Below are positions 24,085-32,628 of a stretch of 64,000 bases of DNA, piece by piece. Position 1 is the stretch's first letter. Each line of letters opens with the position of its first letter. The notes beneath the pieces are model-generated. The model was not told the origin of the DNA. It worked only from the letters and a program-made list of their open reading frames with translations, and did no database searches. The DNA lies in assembly GCF_014205835.1 (NCBI RefSeq), contig NZ_JACHCQ010000023.1:48653-112652 (forward strand), given 5' to 3'. This DNA comes from Pedobacter sp. AK013 (GTDB taxonomy: Bacteria; Bacteroidota; Bacteroidia; Sphingobacteriales; Sphingobacteriaceae). Both the position numbers and the translations under genes were made by a program.

Positions 24085-27072
24085 ATGAGAGTATTTTACC
24101 TGTTAAAACAGGGGCTTTTGGTGCTGTTAGTTTTTTCAGCATTAATGGTAAAAGCACAAACCGGATCGGTATCTGGTAAAGTGCTTGATGAAACCGGCCT
24201 GCCATTACCTGGCGCTTCTGTAGTTGTAAAAGGAACAACAAGAAGTACATCAACCGATGCTGATGGTAATTATAAACTAGCAGGTTTATCGAATGGTTCG
24301 ATAACACTATCTGTAAGTTTTATCGGTTATCAAACCCTTGATAAAGCCGTAAGCATTTCAGCAAATGCTACTGTTAATTTTCAATTGGTGCCTGATGCAC
24401 AAAAACTGAACGAGGTAGTGGTAATCGGTTATGGTACTGCAGAAAAGAAAAACCTAACCGGATCAATCACTACAGTAGGTGCCAAAGATTTTCAAAAAGG
24501 AACGATTACAACGCCTGAACAATTAATTCAAGGTAAAGTAGCTGGGGTTAACATTATTAGCAGCAGCGGTCAGCCAGGGGTTGGTAGTCAGATCCGTATC
24601 CGTGGAGGAGCTTCTTTAAATGCCAGTAACGATCCTTTAATTGTTATTGACGGAGTTCCCTTCAGTGGAAAATCAATCGATAACGCACCTAGTCCTTTAT
24701 CATTGATCAATCCAAATGATATAGAGAATTTTACCGTGTTGAAGGATGCAAATGCTACAGCAATTTATGGTTCGAGAGCATCTAATGGCGTAATCTTAAT
24801 TACTACTAAAAAGGGGGGGACAGGTGCACCTGTAATTAATTTCAGTACAAATAATTCTGTTGCAACCATTGCAAAAAAGGTAGATGTGCTCTCGGCAGAT
24901 CAAATCCGTACTTTTGTAAATGCCAATCCAACTGCAACTTATGCAGAGGGCAAAACATTTGTTTCGCTTTTAGGAAAAGCAAATACCGATTGGCAAGATG
25001 AAATCTTTCAAAATGCTTTTGCTTCTGATAATAATCTCAGTATTGCAGGTAAATTTCACGGGGTTCCTTATCGCGTATCTGCAGGTTATTTAGATCAACA
25101 GGGTTTGTTAATTACCGATAAGTTTAACAGGGCTACAGGAGCCATTACGATTTCCCCAAGATTATTCACCGATCACTTAAAAATTGATTTAAGCCTGAAA
25201 GGTACGTTAACCGAATCTCACTTTGCGAATGATAACAATAATGCCATTGCCAATGCGATCCAATTTGATCCTACGCAATCGGTTACCGCAAATAATCAGT
25301 TTGGAAATTATTTCGAGTGGTTAAGAGCAGATGGAACCTTAAACCCTAATGCACCAAGAAACCCGGTAGCGCAGATCATGCTAAGAGATAATAACGGAAA
25401 TGCTGCCCGAAGCTTTGGAAATGTAAGATTCGACTATTCTTTCCATTTTTTACCAGAATTACATGCTAACTTAAATTTAGGTTACGATGTTTCTAAGGGA
25501 GCAGGACGTATTTTTGTTCCGGCATTTGCCGCTACAAGTTTTTCAACTAACGGATCGGCTACCCAATCTCTAAATACATCCAACAATAAGGTATCAGAGT
25601 TTTATTTAAACTATGCCAAAGATGTGACCAGTATCAGAAGCCGTTTTGATGTAACTGCGGGTTATGGTTATTATGATAATGCTAAAACAAACTATAGCTT
25701 TAACGAGTATAGCGCAACAGGTGTATTAAGAACAACACCTAAGTTTCCATTCTCTGTTGATCGCAACAAATTATTGTCCTACTACGGAAGGTTGGTTTAC
25801 ACTTTAGCTGATAAATATATCCTTTCGGGAACTATGCGTGCAGATGCATCATCAAGGTTCGCTGCCGAAAACCGTTGGGGTTATTTTCCTTCGGTTGGTT
25901 TTACCTGGAGAATTGTGGGCGAAAACTTCTTAAAAGAAAGTAAAGCGGTTTCAGATTTAAAACTGAGATTAAGCTACGGTGAAACGGGTAATAAAGATGG
26001 TGATACCATTGGCGATTATAGTTATTTGGCTAAATATTATTCCAATAGCAATACAGGCCAGTACCAGATTGGTGATACTTTTTACGATTATTACGCACCT
26101 TCTGCCTATGATCCGGATTTAAAATGGGAAACCACAACAACCTATAATGCTGGTTTAGATTATGGCTTTTTCAAAGGAAGAATCTATGGCGCCTTAGATG
26201 TTTATTACAAAAAAACAAAGGATCTTTTATCAACTGTAAATATTCCGGTGGGTACCAATTTCAACAACCTATTGACTACCAATGTGGGTAATATGGATGT
26301 AAGAGGAGCTGAGTTTAGCTTGAATTTTGCAGCGATCAAAACAGAAAACATTTCATGGGATTTTGGTTTTAATGCCGCTTATAACAAAAGAAAGGTAACC
26401 AATTTAACTTTAAATCCTGATCCGGGAAGCAAGCAAGGTGCTGGCGATATTTCTGGCGGAACAGGGATTACCATTAAGTACAATGCGGTAAATCAGCTTC
26501 CTGGTGCCTTCTTTGTTTACAAACAGGTATATAATAGCGCCGGAAAGCCACTGGAAGGCGTATATGAAGATTTAAATGGTGATGGTGTGGTTAACTCAAG
26601 CGATCAGTATTTTTATAAGTCGCCAGATCCTAAAATTACCTTGGGGTTCAACACGGCCTTCAGCTATAAAAAATGGACCATTAGTACGGTATTGAGAGCT
26701 AACCTGGGCAATTATGTTTATGATAACGTTTCATCGAACTTTGGTATCAGAAACAATATCCTTAGTGCAGCGGGCTTAATTAACAATGCTGGTGTAGATT
26801 TCTTAAACACCAATTTCACTACAAGTCAGTATTTAAGTGATTACTATGTTAAAAATGCCTCATTCTTAAAAATGGATAACCTTGGCCTGGCTTACGATGC
26901 CGGTAAGTTATTTAAAAATAGCAACACCAATTTAAGAATTACTGCCAACTGCCAGAATGTGTTCGTAATCTCTAAATATAAAGGAGTAGATCCTGAGTTA
27001 ACAGATGGTATCGACTTTAAGTTATATCCTAGACCAAGGACATACACTTTAGGTTTAAATGTTGGTTTTTAA
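24085..27072 (+). CDS. susC: SusC-type TonB-dependent receptor of the alpha-glucan locus
   Basis: A 995-residue receptor. Signal peptide to about 24 (MVKAQ), carboxypeptidase-like domain at about 27-105 (GKVLDETGLPLPGASVVVKGT), TonB box EVVVIGYG at 110-117, plug to about 245 with AIYGSRASNGVILITTKKG (226-244), then the barrel ending PRTYTLGLNVGF. It is tightly linked to susD (15 bp) and susE and followed by GH13, GH65 and beta-phosphoglucomutase genes, so the cargo is most likely maltodextrin. It has no STN domain; control is probably through the LacI-type repressor. Confidence 0.95.
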   Translation: MRVFYLLKQGLLVLLVFSALMVKAQTGSVSGKVLDETGLPLPGASVVVKGTTRSTSTDADGNYKLAGLSNGSITLSVSFIGYQTLDKAVSISANATVNFQLVPDAQKLNEVVVIGYGTAEKKNLTGSITTVGAKDFQKGTITTPEQLIQGKVAGVNIISSSGQPGVGSQIRIRGGASLNASNDPLIVIDGVPFSGKSIDNAPSPLSLINPNDIENFTVLKDANATAIYGSRASNGVILITTKKGGTGAPVINFSTNNSVATIAKKVDVLSADQIRTFVNANPTATYAEGKTFVSLLGKANTDWQDEIFQNAFASDNNLSIAGKFHGVPYRVSAGYLDQQGLLITDKFNRATGAITISPRLFTDHLKIDLSLKGTLTESHFANDNNNAIANAIQFDPTQSVTANNQFGNYFEWLRADGTLNPNAPRNPVAQIMLRDNNGNAARSFGNVRFDYSFHFLPELHANLNLGYDVSKGAGRIFVPAFAATSFSTNGSATQSLNTSNNKVSEFYLNYAKDVTSIRSRFDVTAGYGYYDNAKTNYSFNEYSATGVLRTTPKFPFSVDRNKLLSYYGRLVYTLADKYILSGTMRADASSRFAAENRWGYFPSVGFTWRIVGENFLKESKAVSDLKLRLSYGETGNKDGDTIGDYSYLAKYYSNSNTGQYQIGDTFYDYYAPSAYDPDLKWETTTTYNAGLDYGFFKGRIYGALDVYYKKTKDLLSTVNIPVGTNFNNLLTTNVGNMDVRGAEFSLNFAAIKTENISWDFGFNAAYNKRKVTNLTLNPDPGSKQGAGDISGGTGITIKYNAVNQLPGAFFVYKQVYNSAGKPLEGVYEDLNGDGVVNSSDQYFYKSPDPKITLGFNTAFSYKKWTISTVLRANLGNYVYDNVSSNFGIRNNILSAAGLINNAGVDFLNTNFTTSQYLSDYYVKNASFLKMDNLGLAYDAGKLFKNSNTNLRITANCQNVFVISKYKGVDPELTDGIDFKLYPRPRTYTLGLNVGF

Positions 27073-27087
27073 TAAAGATAAAGAGAA

Positions 27088-28671
27088 ATGAAAAATTCGT
27101 TTAAAATAATATTGGCAACCACAGGTTTATTACTTTCTTTAAATTCTTGTAAGAAAGATGCCTTAAATTTAAAGCCTACGAATGATGTAACTGCCGATGT
27201 AGTATATGCTACACCTGCAGGATATAAACAAGAACTGGTAAAATTGTACGCTACTTATGCATTAACCAGTCCAACAGGATCAGATAATAGCGATATTGGT
27301 GGCTTGAATGCTGGATTTGCAGATTTCTTTAGGTTATTCTGGACCTCCCAGGAGCTGGTAACCGATGAAGCAGTTTGTGCCTGGGGAGATACCGGTATTC
27401 CCGAATTAGACTACGCAACCTGGAATACCGATAATCAATTTTTAAGAGGTTTATATTCTAAAAGCATTCTGCAAATCACCATTTGCAATGAGTTTCTTCG
27501 CGAAAGTACACCAGAGAAGCTGGCGAGTCGGAATATTACCGGTGCCGATGCTTCAGCTGTTCAACGCTACCGTGCCGAAGCCCGTTTCTTAAGAGCATTT
27601 CAGTATTGGGTTTTATTAGATGGTTTCGGAAATCCCCCTTTTGTAACAGAAGAGGATGCAATTGGTAAAACCAATCCTAAGCAAATTCAAAGAGCAGCTT
27701 TGTTTGCTTATGTAGAATCAGAATTAAAAGCCATTGAAGGCGATTTGGCTGATCCTCGTACTAACGATTATGGTCGTGCGGATAAAGCTGCAGACTGGGC
27801 ATTGTTAGCCAGATTATATTTGAATGCTCAGGTTTACACCGGAACAGCAAAATATACTGAAGCTATTACTTATTCAACTAAGGTTATCAACTCTGGTTAT
27901 TTATTAAAAGCCAATTACAAAGATTTATTTTTAGCAGATAACAACTTAAATAATACAGAAAACATTTTAACCATCAATTATGATGGTGTAAGGGGAACAA
28001 ACTACGGTGGAACTACCTTTTTAATTAATGCTGCAATTAATGCAGACATGAGTCCTGCATCATATGGAGTACCTTCAGGTGGTTGGGGTGGTAACAGGAC
28101 CCGTCAGAATTTACCGGCATTATTTCCTGATCCTAATGGAACGGCAGATAAACGCGGTATATTTTTTGGTACAAAAAGCAATGTAGATGACATTGGAGTA
28201 TTTACAGATGGATTAAGAGTAACCAAATTTAAAAACGTTACTTCAGGAGGAGTTACACCTGCATCGTTAAACGGAACGTTCAGTTCATTAGATTTTGCAT
28301 TATTCCGTTTGGCAGAGCAATACTTAATTTATGGTGAAGCCGTAATGCGTGGTGGTTCAGGTGGTAGTACTGCACAAGCACTTATATATGTGAATAATTT
28401 ACGTCGCCGTGCTTACGGTAACAACAGTGGCGATGTAAGTACCCTATCGGTAGATTTCTTTTTAGATGAGCGTGCCCGCGAATTGTATTGGGAAGGACAC
28501 CGCCGTACCGATTTAATCCGCTATGGTAAATTTACCGGGGCTTCTTATTTATGGCCATTCAAAGGTGGTGTTAAAGCAGGAGCAAGTTTACCCGCTTACC
28601 GTAACTTATATCCAATTCCGACAGCAGATTTAATTGCTAATCCGAATTTGGTTCAAAACACAGGTTATTAA
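27088..28671 (+). CDS. susD: SusD-type starch/maltodextrin-binding lipoprotein
   Basis: The 527-residue lipoprotein has Cys21 (SLNSC) followed by KK. It shows RAEARFLRAFQYWVLLDGFG in the TPR region and the C-terminal LDERARELYWEGHRRTDLIRYGKF block characteristic of SusD. The early GFADFFRLFWTSQELVTDEAVCAWGD stretch resembles SusD proteins of alpha-glucan loci. It should cap the SusC barrel encoded just upstream and bind the helical glucan chain. Confidence 0.94.
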   Translation: MKNSFKIILATTGLLLSLNSCKKDALNLKPTNDVTADVVYATPAGYKQELVKLYATYALTSPTGSDNSDIGGLNAGFADFFRLFWTSQELVTDEAVCAWGDTGIPELDYATWNTDNQFLRGLYSKSILQITICNEFLRESTPEKLASRNITGADASAVQRYRAEARFLRAFQYWVLLDGFGNPPFVTEEDAIGKTNPKQIQRAALFAYVESELKAIEGDLADPRTNDYGRADKAADWALLARLYLNAQVYTGTAKYTEAITYSTKVINSGYLLKANYKDLFLADNNLNNTENILTINYDGVRGTNYGGTTFLINAAINADMSPASYGVPSGGWGGNRTRQNLPALFPDPNGTADKRGIFFGTKSNVDDIGVFTDGLRVTKFKNVTSGGVTPASLNGTFSSLDFALFRLAEQYLIYGEAVMRGGSGGSTAQALIYVNNLRRRAYGNNSGDVSTLSVDFFLDERARELYWEGHRRTDLIRYGKFTGASYLWPFKGGVKAGASLPAYRNLYPIPTADLIANPNLVQNTGY

Positions 28672-28689
28672 TCTTAATATTTTATAAAG

Positions 28690-29700
28690 ATGAAATCAAT
28701 ATTCTTTAAATCCTTAGCTCTTAGCTTTATCGCGCTATCGCTATGGTCATGCAAAAAAGACGAAACCCGTGCCATAGCCAATGCAGGTACCGGAGGTTCT
28801 TTAAAAAGTTCGGCTACGTCGGTAGTTTTGGACAAAAGCATGCTCACCACCAATGTGATTACTTTTACCTTAACCAATGCTAATTTTGGTTATCAGGCAG
28901 CTGTAACCAATACCTTACAACTGTCTCCTAAAGGGGCAAATTTTGCAGCAGATAAAACAAAAGAAGTAATTATTGATGCAAATGTGACCACTAAAAGTTA
29001 CAATGGATTGGATTTTAATAACTTACTGCTTTCTTTAAATTTATCTACCGCTGTAAATTCTGATGTAGAAATCAGGGTAAAAGCGGCCATCTCTAATGCG
29101 GTAGCTCCGGTTTACAGCAATGTTGTTTCTATAAGTGCAAAGCCATTTCCTTTAACTTCATGGGTATATGTGCCTGGAGCATATCAAGGATGGAACCCGG
29201 CAACAGCCGACAGTTTAGTTTCCATCACTGGAAATGGCATTTATACCGGAATTATTAAGTTCGATGGTGGTAATTTTAAAGTTACTCCAGCCAAAAAATG
29301 GGACGTAGCTTATGGCGATGCCGGAGGTGGTAAACTCAGCACTTCAGGTGGCGATATCAGTTCCGTTTCGGCAGGTTTTAAACTGTTAACTGTTGATCTT
29401 AATGCGAATGTCTATACCATAGCCAATGCAGATTACTGGTCGATTATTGGTAATGCAATTCCCGGAAGTAACTGGTCTGTTGATACCGACCTAAGCCCGG
29501 TAAATGATGGCAAAAATACATGGATTGGAACAGTTGCTTTAACTCCAGGTGCCTTTAAGTTCAGAAGAAATCACGATTGGGGAACCAGTATTGGTGATGG
29601 TGGTGCAGATATTAATGTTACTGTTGCCGGTACATATAAGCTAACCTTAACACTTAATGCCGATGGTAAAACAGGTGCTTTCACCATGGTTAAAATTTAA
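28690..29700 (+). CDS. susE: SusE/SusF-like surface glycan-binding lipoprotein
   Basis: A 336-residue lipoprotein (Cys21, LWSC). An N-terminal SusE-type immunoglobulin-like domain (VVLDKSMLTTNVITFTLTNANFG) is followed by two starch-binding-type modules: WVYVPGAYQGWNPATADSL with GGNFKVTPAKKWD, and YWSIIGNAIPGSNW with FKFRRNHDWG. In the Bacteroides Sus system SusE and SusF hold starch at the surface without cutting it. It is the third gene of the susCDE run and is followed by a strong terminator, so downstream genes may be expressed at a lower level. Confidence 0.9.
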   Translation: MKSIFFKSLALSFIALSLWSCKKDETRAIANAGTGGSLKSSATSVVLDKSMLTTNVITFTLTNANFGYQAAVTNTLQLSPKGANFAADKTKEVIIDANVTTKSYNGLDFNNLLLSLNLSTAVNSDVEIRVKAAISNAVAPVYSNVVSISAKPFPLTSWVYVPGAYQGWNPATADSLVSITGNGIYTGIIKFDGGNFKVTPAKKWDVAYGDAGGGKLSTSGGDISSVSAGFKLLTVDLNANVYTIANADYWSIIGNAIPGSNWSVDTDLSPVNDGKNTWIGTVALTPGAFKFRRNHDWGTSIGDGGADINVTVAGTYKLTLTLNADGKTGAFTMVKI

Positions 29701-29716
29701 TCATTAACTAAACTAT

Positions 29717-29751
29717 TCCTGCAGAAATCTTTTGATCTCTGCAGGATTTTT
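29717..29751 (+). terminator. Terminator or attenuator between susE and the first GH13 gene
   Basis: TCCTGCAGA (29717-29725) pairs perfectly with TCTGCAGGA (29738-29746), followed by five T. A TTG in frame with the next gene (29732) lies inside the hairpin and is therefore not a believable start. Confidence 0.8.
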
Positions 29752-29773
29752 AAAAACATTAAAAAGTTTTAGC

Positions 29774-31708
29774 ATGATAAAATCTTCTGCCCCTGCTACG
29801 TTTCTTTCCGTTATTCATTCTCCTTTTAATGCTCAAACTAAAATCCACGTAAATGCGCGGGGATTAAAAAAAATGCTGCTTATCCTTATTGTACTGTTTA
29901 ACAGTATCAATCTCTTTGCCCAAAAGCTAGAGCGTGTAGAACCGATGTTCTGGTACGTGGGGATGCAAAATCCTAAGTTGCAATTATTGGTTCATGGCGA
30001 AAACATTGCTTCAAGCTCGGTTTCATTAACTTATTCAGGGGTAAAACTCGTAAAGGTTAACAAAGTTGAAAACCCGAATTATTTATTTCTCGATTTAACA
30101 CTTGCCGCTACAGTAAAATCCGGAAGTTTCCCGATTAATTTTTCTGTAAACGGCAAAAAGATATTCAGTTACACCTACGAATTAAAAAACCGCGATAAAA
30201 GTACGGGCAGAATTCAGGGCGTAACCAACAAAGATTTTATTTATTTGCTGATGCCCGATCGTTTTTCGAACGGCGATAAAAGCAACGATGTGGTGCAAGG
30301 TTTAACCGAAACCGCGTTAAACCGCGATAGCATGTACTATCGCCATGGCGGTGATATTCAGGGGGTAATTAACCACCTCGATTACCTGAAGGATTTAGGG
30401 GTGACCACAGTTTGGATGACCCCAGAGGTAGAAAATGACATGCCGCAAGCTTCTTATCACGGCTACGCGGTAACCGATCATTATAAAATTGATCCCCGCT
30501 ATGGAACAAATGCACTTTACAAAAAGTATGTCGAGATTGCCCATGCCAAAGGATTAAAGGTAATTAAAGATATTGTACACAACCACATTGGCACCCAACA
30601 TTGGTTTTATAAAGATTTACCAATGAAAAGCTGGTTAAACCAATGGCCAAAATACACCCAAACCAGTTACCGCGATCAGACCATAATGGATATACACGCA
30701 TCCGCGGCCGATCGTAAACAGATGTTAGATGGCTGGTTTGTACCTTCAATGCCAGATTTAAACCAAACCAATCCATATGTGCAGAATTATCTGACCCAAA
30801 ACCACATCTGGTGGATCGAATATGCTGGTATTGATGGTTTACGCTTGGATACTTACGGATATAACGATCCGGTTTATATGGCCGATTGGGCTTTAAAAGT
30901 TCAGGCAGAATTTCCGCACTTATCAGTTTTTGGCGAAACATTGGTAACCGCAGTGGCGAATCAGGCTTTTTTTACAGGTGGCAATACCGTTAACCGCGGT
31001 TTTGATACCCATTTGCAAGGCATTACCGATGCCACTTTAAAAGATGCGATTTACGAAGGGATAAACGGAAAAAATGGTTGGGTAGACGGAATCAACCGTT
31101 TGTATGCCACCTTAGCGCACGATTTTCTTTATAAAAACCCAAATACCAACTGCATCTTTTTGGATAACCACGATATGAGCCGCTTCTACTCGATGGTTGG
31201 CGAAGATTTCGATAAATATAAAATGGGAATAAGCATCCTGTTAACCATGCGCGGCATTCCTGAAATGTATTACGGAACAGAAATTTTAATGAAAAACTTT
31301 TCCAATCCAGATGGACTGATCCGTTCCGATTTTCCTGGTGGTTGGGAGGGCGACAAAAAAGATAAATTTGTTGCCAGTGGCCGTACGGATAAAGAAAATG
31401 AGGCCTTTAACTTTGTTAAAACCTTAGCCAATTTCCGCAAAAGCAGCGCTGCATTGCAAACCGGTAAATTGATGCAATTTGTGCCGCAAGATGATATTTA
31501 TGTTTATTTCCGCTACAATACCGAACCAAAAGGCACCGTAATGGTTATTGTAAATAACACTGAAAAAGAAAAAACATTAAATACCGATCGTTTCGCCGAA
31601 AGAACAACAGGAATTACAAGCGCTAAAAATGTAATCACAAGCGAAAATATCGATTTCAAAAACATTAAAGTACCTGGCAAAACAACGTTGGTGCTTGAGT
31701 TAAGATAG
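29774..31708 (+). CDS. GH13 alpha-amylase family enzyme, neopullulanase/cyclomaltodextrinase-like (SusA-like)
   Basis: From the ATG at 29774 the protein has 644 residues; a later ATG at 29873 would begin right at the hydrophobic signal (LLILIVLFNSINLFAQ), so the start is open. An N-terminal cyclomaltodextrinase-N-type sandwich (MFWYVGMQNPKLQLLVHGENI) precedes the GH13 barrel. All four GH13 regions are present: DIVHNH, GLRLDTYGY (Asp nucleophile), FGETLV (Glu acid/base) and FLDNHD. It has a signal peptide but no lipobox, so it is expected in the periplasm, cutting imported maltodextrins as SusA does. Confidence 0.92.
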   Translation: MIKSSAPATFLSVIHSPFNAQTKIHVNARGLKKMLLILIVLFNSINLFAQKLERVEPMFWYVGMQNPKLQLLVHGENIASSSVSLTYSGVKLVKVNKVENPNYLFLDLTLAATVKSGSFPINFSVNGKKIFSYTYELKNRDKSTGRIQGVTNKDFIYLLMPDRFSNGDKSNDVVQGLTETALNRDSMYYRHGGDIQGVINHLDYLKDLGVTTVWMTPEVENDMPQASYHGYAVTDHYKIDPRYGTNALYKKYVEIAHAKGLKVIKDIVHNHIGTQHWFYKDLPMKSWLNQWPKYTQTSYRDQTIMDIHASAADRKQMLDGWFVPSMPDLNQTNPYVQNYLTQNHIWWIEYAGIDGLRLDTYGYNDPVYMADWALKVQAEFPHLSVFGETLVTAVANQAFFTGGNTVNRGFDTHLQGITDATLKDAIYEGINGKNGWVDGINRLYATLAHDFLYKNPNTNCIFLDNHDMSRFYSMVGEDFDKYKMGISILLTMRGIPEMYYGTEILMKNFSNPDGLIRSDFPGGWEGDKKDKFVASGRTDKENEAFNFVKTLANFRKSSAALQTGKLMQFVPQDDIYVYFRYNTEPKGTVMVIVNNTEKEKTLNTDRFAERTTGITSAKNVITSENIDFKNIKVPGKTTLVLELR

Positions 31709-31827
31709 AAAAGGTAAGAGGTTGAGGGGGTAAGGTATAGGGTTTATATTTTGCTACTAGATACTATAGTCTTGATACTCAATGCTCCCTGCTTGATACG
31801 CTCTACTCGATAATAAAAAAAATAACA
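31709..31827 (+). repeat. Dispersed intergenic repeat (AGGT-rich and TTGATACT-type words)
   Basis: The gap begins with AGGTAAGAGGTTGAGGGGG-like sequence and continues with TAGATACTATAGTCTTGATACTC. Closely similar runs occur at 32540-32625 and 62433-62505, both intergenic, and the GGT-rich part resembles 34948-34985. No gene is present. Confidence 0.65.
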
Positions 31828-32529
31828 ATGATGCAAGATAATAATCATACAGAACCTTCCACCTTCCACCTTCCTCCATCTGCCTCAATAAAGGCCTGTC
31901 TTTTTGATCTTGATGGCGTACTTGTAGATACCGCGGTTTACCATTATAAAGCTTGGAAACGCTTGGCCAATACCATGGGTTTCGATTTTACAGAAGAGCA
32001 GAATGAACAGTTGAAAGGTGTTAGCCGAGTAGAAAGTTTAAATAAGATTCTCGACTGGGGAGGAATAGAGAAAACCGATGCAGAAAAAGAAGAACTGGCG
32101 ACATTGAAAAACAGCTGGTATGTAGATATGATTACCAAAATGACACCAGCAGAAGTTTTGCCCGGTACGGTTGATTTCTTAACCGCGATTCACAAAGCGG
32201 GTTACAAATTGGCTTTAGGCTCGGCGAGTAAAAATTCAGGCATCATTTTAGAAAAAACAGATCTTGCTCGTTTCTTCGATGAAATAGTTGACGGAAACAT
32301 GGTTACCAAATCAAAACCCGATCCTGAAGTATTTTTAAAAGGAGCCGAACTTCTAGGCTTTAAACCTGATGAATGTGTGGTTTTTGAAGATGCGGTTGCA
32401 GGAGTAGAAGCTGCAAAAAGAGGTGGAATGAAAGCCATCGGTATAGGCGAAAAAAGCGTGCTTACCGAAGCTGATAAGGTAGTAAGCGGATTAGACAAAT
32501 TAACAGTTAAAGACTTAGAAGAGTTGTAA
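31828..32529 (+). CDS. pgmB: Beta-phosphoglucomutase (HAD family)
   Basis: A 233-residue HAD phosphatase-fold enzyme. FDLDGVLVDTA carries the nucleophile Asp27 and acid/base Asp29; LKGVSRVESL is the beta-phosphoglucomutase signature in the cap domain; GSASKN and KPDPEVF...FEDAVAGVEAA are the later HAD motifs. It converts beta-glucose 1-phosphate to glucose 6-phosphate, exactly the product released by the GH65 phosphorylase next door. The first 20 residues (including TEPSTFHLPPSAS) precede the family's usual start and resemble translated intergenic repeat. Confidence 0.94.
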   Translation: MMQDNNHTEPSTFHLPPSASIKACLFDLDGVLVDTAVYHYKAWKRLANTMGFDFTEEQNEQLKGVSRVESLNKILDWGGIEKTDAEKEELATLKNSWYVDMITKMTPAEVLPGTVDFLTAIHKAGYKLALGSASKNSGIILEKTDLARFFDEIVDGNMVTKSKPDPEVFLKGAELLGFKPDECVVFEDAVAGVEAAKRGGMKAIGIGEKSVLTEADKVVSGLDKLTVKDLEEL

Positions 32530-32628
32530 AGGAGTAGCAAGTATTAAGTAGTCAGTATCAAGTGGTGAATTTATCTTGATACCCGATACTAATACTTGAT
32601 ACAAGTAACTCCCTACTTGATACTAGAT
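32530..32628 (+). repeat. Degenerate TTGATACT-type repeat between pgmB and the GH65 gene
   Basis: Multiple copies of the word (C)TTGATAC(T/C) with variants (GTATTAAGTAGTCAGTATCAAG, TACTTGATACTAGATATG) fill the gap right up to the GH65 start codon. It matches the type seen at 31740-31810 and 62465-62505. Confidence 0.65.
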